This document shows positions 53,118 to 62,144 of a DNA stretch of 64,000 nucleotides, in pieces. Source of the stretch: Marsupella aquatica (lineage: Eukaryota; Marchantiophyta). The DNA lies in assembly GCA_973895155.1 (NCBI GenBank), contig OZ316899.1, positions 10,354,001-10,418,000 on the forward strand, in the 5' to 3' direction. The notes beneath the pieces are model-generated. The model had not been told where the DNA came from, ran no database searches, and saw only the letters and a list, made by a program, of their open reading frames with translations. The translations under genes were made by a program, and so were the position numbers. Each line of letters opens with the position of its first letter. The first letter of the stretch is position 1.

Positions 53118-53922
53118 TGTCATGCCGAAAGATTTCGGCTTAGGAATGGCTTTTATAGGGGATGATGGGCGAGGCCTCCCGGTTGGGTTGCGTGCATGCT
53201 GACTCGGAGGGGCTACTTGGTTGGATGGATTGAGGTTTGGTGATTGGGTGACTCGTCGTCACCAGGTTTGGTGTTTGGGTGAGTCATCAGGCTTGGAGTT
53301 TGGATGAGCCTCGCTGATGGTAGCTGGCTCAGGGTGGATGGTTGGGTTTCCGATGCTACTTAAGACTTGAGCCTCGGCTCATTGAGGTTGGCGGTTGTCT
53401 ATTGAGATCTGTTGAGTTGCATTCTGTGAGTTCTGCTCCATTCTGTGGAACTCGACTGTTGTGGCGGCGGTTTTGGAATTCTGGGCAAGTGTTGGATCCA
53501 GGTGTGGATTTTTTTATCCAGGCGGGGATTTCTCAAGTTTGGAGTCTCGTCAATCTAGGCGATGATTTCTCGAGTTTGGAGCCTCGTTGGTCTAGGCCCG
53601 AGTTCCGTGTGAGCTATTTTAGACTAGTGGAGTAGCTAGTCAAGTTTTGGTTTTGTGAGCTAAGGAGGTTCCGTCAGATTTTGAATAGTTAGTCACTCGA
53701 GGAGTTCTACTCGACAAGTTAGAGGTAGCGGCCCGCCGTAGGGCCAGCTACCAGACTCTTGCGGGCAAGCTTACTCGAGGGCACCTATTGTAACCTTTGT
53801 GAGAAAAGTAAAAAATATAAAGGAGTGAGAGTTCACTCCAAAAAGTGCTTGTTGCCTGTCCCAATTGCAGCCAAAAACGCGCAGTTTGCCCGAGGAGCCC
53901 CTAACTTTAAGTCCTTGCGACA
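53118..53922 (+). repeat. 5' LTR of FIDDV-type copy 2 (805 bp)
   Basis: Starts TGTCATGCCGAAAGATTTCGG and ends TCCTTGCGACA; matches 5309-6140. It has fewer minisatellite units than the copy-1 LTRs. Confidence 0.9.
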
Positions 53923-53955
53923 TTGGCAACCATAGTGGGGAATCCTTGGGGCGAT

Positions 53956-54571
53956 TGGATGAGATGGGTGACTATGATGAAGTCAATCGGATCTCAAGCA
54001 TCGTCATGTCGATGATGAGAACCATAAGGAAGGAGGCGGGATACTCGAGACAAGGAAAGAAGGGTTAGGTTTGAAGAAGAGGAAATGAGCGAGAAAAGAG
54101 CCAGAGAAAGGGAAACCGATCAGGAAAGACCCGGGCTGGGTGCTTGGCAGGGATGTGGACTAGGCCATGTCCCCGGAGGTTGTAGCTGAGAAGTTATGGA
54201 GTCAACAAGCTCAAGGGTTTACCAATGCCGAGTTCTTTGGCAGTATGAGGCAGGAGATCCAGGAAGTGATCTTGGAGAGATCCAAGAGGAAACGGTTTTA
54301 CAAAGAGGGCCCTCACATCTTGATGGGAGAGGCTGGCGAGACGGAAATTGGGAGTTTTCGAACTTACACTGTTGGGGCGTCCATGGGTTCAGGTAGTACG
54401 CTTGCTGGCCCCAAAGAGTCAGACTTGGGGAAAACAAAGAGGGTCAAGTCCCTTGAAGAGGAGCTCATGAACTTGGACAATGAGTTCTTCGATGCGGAAG
54501 AGGAGCTCATGGGAACCGGAAGCAAAGCTGGATCTGTGGCAAACAGGGACCCAACTGAAGGGGGAGAATGA
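53956..54571 (+). pseudogene. gag start fused to the pre-protease linker (copy 2)
   Basis: The frame starts with LDEMGDYDEVNRISSI as in copy 1, then jumps near 54034 to sequence that in copy 1 lies at about 7497, deleting about 1.24 kb of gag. The downstream block 54167-54571 matches the linker before protease (NAEFFGSMRQEIQ, LMNLDNEFFDAEEELM) and ends at a TGA at 54569-54571 not present in copy 1. Confidence 0.75.
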
Positions 54572-54589
54572 GAAAGCATTACCGCGCAG

Positions 54590-55546
54590 TTGAGGGCCAT
54601 TCATGTCATGGCCTCAATGAAAGGAAACGGTTATGCTTACCGAGATGGATATTGGGCTCGAGCAAGTCCGGAGAGCGAGTGCCAGTTGGAAGGAATGGAA
54701 GGCAAGGTGCGGGCGCTCATTGATACTGGCTCGGAGATCAACTTGATGGATCCAAAGGTGTTTCAAAAGGGGAATTGGCCGGTGGATAATGAGTTTCTTT
54801 GGAGTGTGAACTCGGTGAGTTCAATGAAGGACTATCTTTGGGGCGGATGTCCAAATGTGATGGTCAAGTTCGGGAATGTCAAGCAGGCTTGTAACATTTT
54901 TGTTCATGAGCACTTGTTGTTTCCGGTGATACTAGGCATGCCGTTCATCACTGAATGGAGGATGGAGACGAAGGTTCTGGACGATACTACCTTCACGGTG
55001 AAGGTTCGAGGCAAAGATGATAAGGAGGTGGTTCAGTTTCCGGTGGTTCTACCTGGAAATAAGAGGAACCAAAAGCAGCTGCGAGATCCAACAGCGGCAA
55101 AAGTTGGCATTGCTATGGGGGAGAACCGAGATGCTAAGATGGATCTAAGTGCAAAGTTCAAAGGGGAGCCAATTGCGGACCAAAAGATGGGAAATCTAGT
55201 GTTTAAGGAAGAGTGTTACTCAGGAGAGCTACTGGACATTGGGAAGAATCTGAGTGACCATGGGAAGCGGCTGAAACAGGATGGTGAAGAGTTCAAAGAC
55301 ATTCGAGTGAATTCTGATAAGTTCATTCTTAGAGAGGGCTACCTTTGGCGGAAACCTAAGGGCCCCATGCTAGTATCGAGGAGAGTTATCGATTCTAAGG
55401 ATGAGCAAAAGCGGATTTTTGAGGAAGTCTATGATGCTGAGGTCAAAGGCGATTTGAAAGGAATAAGGGCGAAGGTCTGTGAGCATATCCGAAGGGAGTA
55501 TTGGTGGCCAGATTTGTATTGGGATGTTCAAGAGTCGGTATGCTGA
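54590..55546 (+). CDS. Open 318-codon protease / integrase-leader fusion across the deletion (copy 2)
   Basis: Residues ~1-160 are the retropepsin (LIDTGSEINLMD; VILGMPFITEW), more regular at the DTG site than copy 1. At about 55080 the sequence leaves the protease tail, passes through ~110 bases not in copy 1, and joins the region before the integrase zinc site (FKEECYSGELLDIGKN ... REGYLWRKPKGPM ... YWWPDLYWDVQE). The whole is one uninterrupted frame, which is notable since copy 1 has stops in both parts. It may be a fusion kept open by chance or by use in a non-autonomous element. No polymerase remains. Confidence 0.6.
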   Translation: MRAIHVMASMKGNGYAYRDGYWARASPESECQLEGMEGKVRALIDTGSEINLMDPKVFQKGNWPVDNEFLWSVNSVSSMKDYLWGGCPNVMVKFGNVKQACNIFVHEHLLFPVILGMPFITEWRMETKVLDDTTFTVKVRGKDDKEVVQFPVVLPGNKRNQKQLRDPTAAKVGIAMGENRDAKMDLSAKFKGEPIADQKMGNLVFKEECYSGELLDIGKNLSDHGKRLKQDGEEFKDIRVNSDKFILREGYLWRKPKGPMLVSRRVIDSKDEQKRIFEEVYDAEVKGDLKGIRAKVCEHIRREYWWPDLYWDVQESVC

Positions 55547-55664
55547 CAATCGAGGGATCCGTCACAACTTGAAGAGGCAGATTCAAGAGCTTGATCGGAT
55601 TGACTATCGAGTCGTTGACATATGGGAGAGAGTGAAGGTTTGCAAGGTGCGAACTAGAGATGAA

Positions 55665-55901
55665 ATGGACTCAAGTTCCGACTTGAGTGAATTTGAAGAT
55701 GAGGCATTGGTCTAGGCGCATCCGTTGGACTTGAGTTTCGAAAGTGGCTTGACTGGTTCTGATTTGGATGAGTTGGACTTTGAGTTTTTGGAAAGTGGAG
55801 TGCCTAAGGCCGAGTCTGAAGGCTTTGGGTTTGAGTTTCTTGAGGAGGAAGTGGTCCAGGCGCATGGCTCGAGTTCGGACTCAGATTTAGAGGAAATCTG
55901 A
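55665..55901 (+). pseudogene. Acidic tail ORF (copy 2), one stop
   Basis: Same tail as 11768-12004 (MDSSSDLSEFEDEALV, repeated FEFLE), with a TAG at about 55713 and few other changes. It precedes the 3' LTR by 45 bases. Confidence 0.6.
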
Positions 55902-55946
55902 TGGATTGGAGCAGACCGGAGGCTGCTCAGGTTTACTGGGGGAGGA

Positions 55947-56249
55947 TGTCATGCCAAAAGATTTTGGCTCAGGAATGGCTTTTATAGGGGATGATGGGCG
56001 AGGCCTCCCAGTTGGGTTGCGTGCATGCTGACTCGGAGGGGCTGCCTGGTTGGATGGATTGAGGTTTGGTGATTGGGTGACTTGTCGTCACCAGGTTTGG
56101 TGTTTGGGTGAGTCACCAGGCTTGGAGTTTGGATGAGCCTCGCTGATGGCAGCTGGCTCAGGCTGGATGGTTGGGTTTCCAATGCTACTTAAGACTTGAG
56201 CCTCGGCTCATTGAGGTTGGCGGTTGTCTATTGAGATATGTTGAGTTGA
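55947..56249 (+). repeat. 3' LTR of FIDDV-type copy 2, truncated (303 bp)
   Basis: Starts TGTCATGCC after GGGGGAGGA, follows the LTR to TGTTGAGTTG, and then gives way to LTR2 ORF sequence. Confidence 0.85.
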
Positions 56250-57597
56250 GTTCCAGAGGTACGCCCTGCACATGATGGAACCCTGGGGCGAGATCTCCGC
56301 TGCCCAAGTTATCCAGGTCGAGAACTATCAACCTAGGAAGTGGGCTTCGTACTTTGCTAAGAAGTTCCATGAAGAGATGGAGCGGCGAAGGAAGTCGCTA
56401 TACATCGGCGGGAAGGCATATTTTGCGAGCCACATTGAGATCATTCTCGAGTGGTACGCTCGGTTTGATCGACAAACCCTTCCCCGGGTCAACGTAACTA
56501 AGTTGGTCCCGACTAAGTGGATCTTCCCGGCCTTGGAGAGACGGCCTCAACCCGAGCCCCAAAGTCTGGCGGCAACGCAGGCCTCACCCATCCAACCTCC
56601 ACAGGTAGCGGTAGCCGTGGCCGAAGAAGTACCGGAAGAGGCAGTGATCGCAACCTTAGACGCGATCAACCAGGCCGGGCCTGGTGCAGAGGTCAGGGTG
56701 GTGGAGGCCTTGCCCGAGCCCGGGTGTCCAGAAGACCCACCAGTGGCTATTCCAGAGGACAGCCCGATGGTGGAAGAGGACACTCCAGCCCCTTCCAACA
56801 CTACATCCCCAGGGCTAGATGTCACTACCCCGGCTCCCACGCGAGTTAACGTTTTCTCGTGCCCAACTCCAGACGGGCATAACCTGGACCACCCGAAACT
56901 CTTCGTACCGGGTACATTTCTAAATGGCCTTTTTGGGGATTTCTCCCAACAGATAGCCCGAGATATCGGGGAGTTCATGGCTCGGAAGGTAGCCTACTTC
57001 TTCAATCAGGAGTTGGTTACCGCAGTAAAGGCAGGTCGGGCTCAGTTGGAGGCCCTTCAGCGGATAGAGCGGTACCGGGTTGAGTCCGTGTACCTAAAGG
57101 ATGAAGTTGCGGCTCAAGAGGCTGAGCTTCTGCAACTACGACCCAAGGTTGCAGCCGTTGATGAGTTGTTAGCAAATGCGCATGCCCTTACCGCCTTAGC
57201 CGAACAGGCCAAAGCCGGGAAGGAGGCCGAGATTGCACGGCTCCGGACCCAGGTTGACAGTTTGAAGAACCAAACTGTCATCTGGCAGAAAGACCTAGAG
57301 GAGGCCAAAGAGCGGGCCCAGAGTGACACTACGGAGATTGCCACCCTGTAGGCCAAAGTGGCACGGCTTCAAGCCAAAGCCAAGAAATAGACCCAGGTGG
57401 TGGACAAGCTGACGAGCAATGCCCAACAACTAGAAGAGGCATGCCAGGAGGCAGTTGAGGAGACGGACGCGGCGAAGCAAGAAAACAAATCTTTGCTGGA
57501 CCAAGTCCAGCTCCTCAAGGTGGACAACGATAGACTCCATAGGCAACGGGATGGCCGCTCCCACTCGGACGGCTCTGGCAAGCGCACCAGACATTAG
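56250..57597 (+). pseudogene. LTR2-encoded ORF, C-terminal part: domain end, Pro-rich linker, coiled coil
   Basis: It resumes the ORF cut at 52876, with roughly 30-40 residues lost judging from the related LTR ORF. Parts: end of the globular domain (ISAAQVIQVENYQPRKW ... YIGGKAYFASHIEIILEWYAR, comparable to LPRAEIGKAQVYLAERPDPS ... YHMPLLCRYAR), a Pro/Val/Glu-rich linker, a segment LDHPKLFVPGTFLNGLFGDF, and a coiled coil (about 56980-57540). The frame is open from about 56272 to a TAG at 57349-57351; a second TAG follows at 57388, then open coiled coil and a basic end (SGKRTRH) to 57597. Same architecture as the 1122-aa ORF, low sequence identity. Confidence 0.7.
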
Positions 57598-58266
57598 CGG
57601 AGGGTTAGGCTTAGAATAGACTTGGGAATAGCTAAAACAGGCTGGTAGGACAAGTGTCGGCCAGAAGATAGCGGCGCTGACACATTAGCCAACCTGTGTA
57701 GAATAGGTTAGACTAATAGGACAAGCAGGCACCAACTTAGCAAGGATATAAGTTAGCGTAGATTTGGGCAAGAGGCCAGGCCGGTCCTCAGCCCTTAATA
57801 TTTAGCAGCCCCCTAGTAGAGGTTAGGGGAGGGGGATTTTAGACTCAGAGGTTGGCCATTCGCAATACGCGCGGGGAGTCCTGAACTTGGTGAAGTGTCG
57901 GAGTGCCAAGGGGAGGGTATACAACTAAGCTTGTTGGGCGAGTGCGGAGCCGGGCTCCGTTGTAGTGTATACTCCTTGGCCTTGGGCCCGTTCATTCACG
58001 AGGTGTCGGGTCAACCAATCGTAAAGTGTATGATCATAAATGAATGAAATCCTTTCTCCTTAATTCCTTCATGTAAATCGAGATTTCTGTTATGTATGTA
58101 TGCATGTATGAGTCTCGTGTGCAAGTATCAATGTCGGGCCAAACACGTTATGCCAACCGTGCACGGGGTGCCGGATATGGGTACGGGGTTGCGAGCCCGG
58201 GTTGAGCCCTTGTACTAATGGATCCGGATCGAAGGCGGTAACACGAAGGCTTAGAAGTCCGTGAGC
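57598..58266 (+). other. Non-coding part of LTR2 after its ORF
   Basis: About 670 bp between the LTR ORF and the conserved LTR end block. I see no coding signal; possible polyadenylation-rich sequence near 58030-58080 (AATGAATGAAATCC). It corresponds in place to the ~920 bp non-coding tail of the 15.5 kb element LTR. Confidence 0.5.
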
Positions 58267-58480
58267 CGGGGTCGACCCCGTGTCGGCTAAGGTACGTTCC
58301 GGCGGCGGAACACAAACTATACCTAGGAGGTGTCTGTACATAATAGTAAGCGCACTTAGCGCTAGTTTACGTGAGTTAGGAGCATTTTGTGCGTCCCTCC
58401 CTGCCCAAACCCTCATATTTACGAAGGATGTGCCCGTCTAAGTCAAAGCCCGGGTTAAGGCCTAGGCTGACAACGTGACA
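58267..58480 (+). repeat. Conserved LTR2 end block
   Basis: Matches 18848-19063. It includes TTCCGGCGGCGGAA at 58297-58310 and GCGCACTTAGCGCTAGTTTACG and ends ACGTGACA. Confidence 0.75.
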
Positions 58481-58528
58481 GTTTTGGTCATAACATGCCC
58501 ATTTTAATTATATCTTGTTACAGGGGAT

Positions 58529-59507
58529 ATGTCTTCATCTTTTGAAATCTCCACCACAGACTCGTCCTCCTCTGATGAAGATACACCACCTCCACCTCAA
58601 CATCACGCGACCGCACCTCCTCCTCGCGGTCGGCCCCGTCAACTTTGTGAATGTTCCAGATGTGTGGGTCAGGTTTCCCAAAAATCTTATATATGTGCCC
58701 AACATATTGAGAGATATGGGCGTTGTGGACGTCATACGGCAGGGGCTTCTTCATCTCATATGGTAAGTGTTATGCCTTAGTTTTCCTACCCTATTCCCGT
58801 TACTCAATGGTTGAAGGTTTTTAATTTCACACCTACTTTTGTTTGTTTTGGTTTCGGTGGAATAGGTATCCAATAGGCCTAGACCTGCGGCACAAGCACC
58901 CTATGTCCCATCACAAGGTGTTCTAGATGCTATAGGCAATGCATTCTCACAAGCCTTGGGTCTAGTGGCAAGGCCCACCAGTCCTAGGGAAGTTGGGGTT
59001 GAGGCTATTGTCCCCAGAGGGAGAAAGCGTTCCAAGAGGCGGGCCTGAGGGGATACTGATTTGTACAAGGCAGTGGTTACGGGTAGGTGGGGTGATTGTG
59101 AGTTCACTGGCAGATGTGTCCCTATCATCAAGGACTGGGATCCTGAGACTCTTGGTTTGCCACAACAGCTTTCCTACGGTGAGGAGGTAGAGGTTTGGGG
59201 TAGACGTTGGGTTATCAAACCTTCCACACTTGGGGATAGACATGTCTATGGAGGTTTTGCCTATGAGGACATCATTGTGGACGCTGAGAGTGGTAGAGGT
59301 GGACGCGGTCGAGAGGGGCCTACTTTGTTTCCTTATGGTGGACCCATCTACAAGAGAAGACATTGGAACATGATCCTTGCACAACACCCTGAGTGGAAGA
59401 CTTATGCATTGGACATGGATACTTTTGATGGAAACACTAGAAGGTATAGTGAGCAGCGTGTCATAGATGGGGACCCCATCCGATTGGGAATATTGCTGGT
59501 TTTATAA
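58529..59507 (+). pseudogene. Candidate two-exon gene with Cys/His-rich N terminus; one in-frame stop
   Basis: Exon 1 is 58529-58762 (78 codons), ending at a strong donor (ATG|GTAAGTG). The intron is 58763-58865 (103 bp), with a T-rich 3' part and acceptor GGAATAG|GT. Exon 2 runs in phase to a TGA at 59046-59048, and the same frame then stays open for another 153 codons to 59507, so the TGA may be a recent nonsense change (CGA to TGA would be a CpG transition). The N terminus is Ser/Asp/Pro-rich, followed by CECSRC...CAQHIERYGRCGRH, a Cys/His cluster like that near the start of TNP2-type CACTA transposases. A basic GRKRSKRRA precedes the stop; the part after it is rich in Trp and Gly and unknown to me. 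It could be a fragment of a DNA transposon or a host gene. Confidence 0.5.
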
Positions 59508-59923
59508 ACAGTACTGTGGGGATTCGCCCTAAGCGTTGTAAGTAGTGGGTAATTCCAAAAGCATGAAGAAACTGAAATTTTTTAATTTTTTTACGGTGTT
59601 TAGACTGCAATTATTGCTAACTGTAACTAAAACAGCATTCAAGGTTACTAAGTTCCTAAGTTACGAGTAAACTCAGTTTACGAGTTTACTAGTTCATTGC
59701 TTTACGAGTTACACCTTAAGAGTTGGCGACCCTGTGATCGTGACATCTTACAACTAGTTCAACGGGACTCCACAACGGATGAAGAGCTCACCTTGAAAGG
59801 GAAGGAATGCAAGACATAGGCGCTCATTACTGACTTCTCTTCCACCTTACCTCTCAAACTCTGCCCAGCTTCAACCGGTATTTCAGAGATGTCAAATGGA
59901 GACTTCACCCTTTCTATTCTAGG

Positions 59924-60199
59924 ATGATGAGTAGTGATGAGTTCCTGTTTCATTATCCTCAAGTGTATGCTGCTACCTGCAACAACTATGATGTGATCGG
60001 GATGTACAGAGAAGCTCTTCGTATAGATTCATGTTATTTGATGAAGAGAATGCCTCTGATGTATCCTGAGAGACAACTGAGATGCCTACCTTACTCCAGA
60101 GGATCCCCACGCCAAGCTGAGCTGATAGAGGTTACCCAGAACCGAATTGTTACCCTTGTGGAGTTACTAGAACCAGAGGACATCCGACAGCAAGCTTGA
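59924..60199 (+). CDS. Small ORF of unknown function (91 codons)
   Basis: It begins MMSSDEFLFHYPQVYAATC and ends EDIRQQA, with soluble, mixed-charge composition. It lies 417 bp after the candidate gene, on the same strand. I do not recognise it; it may be an exon or a chance frame. Confidence 0.3.
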   Translation: MMSSDEFLFHYPQVYAATCNNYDVIGMYREALRIDSCYLMKRMPLMYPERQLRCLPYSRGSPRQAELIEVTQNRIVTLVELLEPEDIRQQA

Positions 60200-60411
60200 A
60201 GAAGTCTCTAAGTGTTCTTAGTTAGTTTTTTTTAAGAGTAGTGCATCTTATCTGATTTTTAGAAATGTGTTCTAGAGCTTTAAAAGCTGTCATACTTATT
60301 TACCATGTAGTCTGTACCTAGGAAAACCTCCTGGAAAAATCTCAGAGTTTTTTGACTTATAGTTAGGAAGTTAAAAATAGTTGAAATTGCCAAGTCATTA
60401 CTTCTGTCGCA

Positions 60412-60520
60412 ATTACGAGTTACGACTTAGCTTTTACTAGTTTAAGAGTTACTAGTTTCCGATTACGAGTTCCGATAGACAGCCGATTACGAGTTAATAG
60501 TTACTAGTTACGAGTTCATA
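60412..60520 (+). repeat. Cluster of degenerate TTACGAGTT / TTACTAGTT repeats
   Basis: Seven close copies of a 9-base word within about 110 bp (ATTACGAGTTA, TTTACTAGTTT, GTTACTAGTTT, ATTACGAGTTC and so on), with a smaller cluster at 59658-59720. ACTAGT is itself palindromic. Confidence 0.6.
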
Positions 60521-61626
60521 CTTAGCCATTTTTCCGGCTTTTCACTTACTGAATCGCCATTTTAAAATTTTGAGGGGTATGAAGAGGCATGTCTCTTCGA
60601 CCCTGTGACCTCTCACTCAGTAGATTTTTACTGTAAGACCCCTCTACCACTAGTGTAGATGATGGTAAAGTTTAGCAATTTTTGTCTTTCCTTGGTGTTC
60701 TGCCAGTTGATCATGAATGTTAAGAGTTCGAGATCAAGCTTGACACCAGGAGAAGACTTTCCTCCTTCTTGTGGTTTAATCCTTTGAATAAATCATGGGA
60801 AGTAAAATTCCAATTGTGTAAATCTTATGAGATCTGATGACAGATTCCTCTTTGGTGACTCATTACAATCTCCTGAGTTCTTAGAGTTAACTCACTGAGT
60901 TTAAGCCTTATTTGAAAGTGATGGATTTTCTTTCATGTTGCTTAGTACCATCTAAATGTTGAAGTAGCTACCTTTTAGATCTTATCTGAGTACCACTTAG
61001 AAAGAAAGGATAAGACATGTTGACGACATTTTAAAAGAGTACTCTAGTAAGCAATTTAGATCTGAAAAGCAATATGGATTTGAATCCTTAAGTCTTTTCA
61101 TTTTGACTTATGTCTAAGGAGTAACCTTGGTCTACTCCAGACTTCCTTAGCATACTTTGAGATATTTTTCCTTGTGTTTTGTTAATCATTTCCTTTTCAT
61201 TAATTTATGGTTACATGATGCTGAGTTGTCATTAAAAAACACTCACCGCTGTGGAGCGATCTTCAAAATACCTTAGTAAAGTAATCAATCCTGATTACTA
61301 TGTGTTAAAGAGAGTTCTTAAACTCTCATTTGTGTTTTTATGTATCAAATCAACCCCATCTTGTTCTTTACGGGAACGAATACCGAGTTTGAAGACCTAT
61401 AAATCTGTTTTTGGTTCTTCATAGCAAACTACAAGCGTAGGAAAAATTGCGAGTGGGTTTTCATTGAGGGGTCCTCCGCTAGCACCTTATGGCCAGACAT
61501 ATCATCATGACCATTGCCTAGTTGTAGCAACAAGGACCATTAACTCAGGGGATGAGTTATTTACTCACTATGAGTGGGATTAGGGTTAAGTTAAGGGGCA
61601 TAGGTGATATGTTGCATATCAAATGA

Positions 61627-61815
61627 CACTACATATGGGTATGGCACCGGTGACAGAAAACAGGAAAAACAGAAAAACAGGAAAAAAGTTACTGTTACGA
61701 GGAAAAATGACAATCAAAAAATATTTTCAAAAAAGTCACATTTTCCAAAAAACATTGAGAAAAAATAAATTTGGCTAGCTTTGGGCGCTAGCATTACCAG
61801 CGCCGGGCGCTGGCT
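61627..61815 (+). other. Putative CACTA terminal inverted repeat and subterminal region
   Basis: CACTA at 61627-61631 starts the element; three ACAGAAAAACAGG-like words follow, then GGGCGCTAGC and GCGCCGGGCGCTGG inverted words. The preceding bases are ATGA, of which three should be duplicated at the far end. Confidence 0.5.
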
Positions 61816-62144
61816 AAAAAAATTAAAAATTCAGAAGAAAAAAACTTTTAATTCAAAAAAAATTACCACTCATTTTCTTGTTAACAGTTTCTATTTCCTG
61901 TTACCAGTTTATGTTTGCTGTTACCGTTTGCTGTTTGCTGTCGTTTGTAAATACCTCCTACATATGGCCTTTGGCCACATTTTGTATTTGCACCACAACC
62001 AATATTATTTCATTTTTGCACACCCCTAGCCCATTTTGTGTGTGTTCTCTTTGCAATATAACTTTCAATTGTTTGCTTTGTTTTTAGAATGTGCGACCCT
62101 CTCCAAATATGTTACCACAGAGATTGAGAGCAACATATTGAGAA

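Larger units (their letters stand above)
53118..56249 (+). mobile_element. FIDDV-type element copy 2: internally deleted, RT-less derivative
   Basis: 5' LTR 53118-53922, primer site 53924-53943, short gag start, protease block, integrase zinc region, acidic tail, polypurine tract, truncated 3' LTR 55947-56249. Compared with copy 1, most of gag (about 6252-7496) and the whole RT and RNase H (about 8540-10430), plus the integrase core, are missing. It is a non-autonomous or decayed derivative. Confidence 0.88.
51456..58480 (+). repeat. 3' LTR of a Tat/Athila-like element (LTR2 family), carrying an LTR ORF, split by insertions
   Basis: It follows the integrase end and finishes at ACGTGACA with no primer site beyond, so it is the 3' LTR. 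Without the insertion at 52877-56249 it is about 3.65 kb. It holds a TATA box (51625), an ORF remnant distantly related to the LTR ORF at 41227 and, near its end, the TTCCGGCGGCGGAA motif. The exact start is uncertain because the integrase end and polypurine tract are worn. Confidence 0.7.
59508..61626. other. AT-rich stretch; one small ORF and TTACGAGTT-type repeat clusters
   Basis: I see no clear gene. A 91-codon open frame at 59924-60199 (MMSSDEFLFHYPQVYAA...) has ordinary amino-acid composition and could be a further exon of the preceding gene, but has no match I recognise. Two clusters of TTACGAGTT/TTACTAGTT repeats lie at about 59658-59720 and 60412-60520. Confidence 0.4.
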
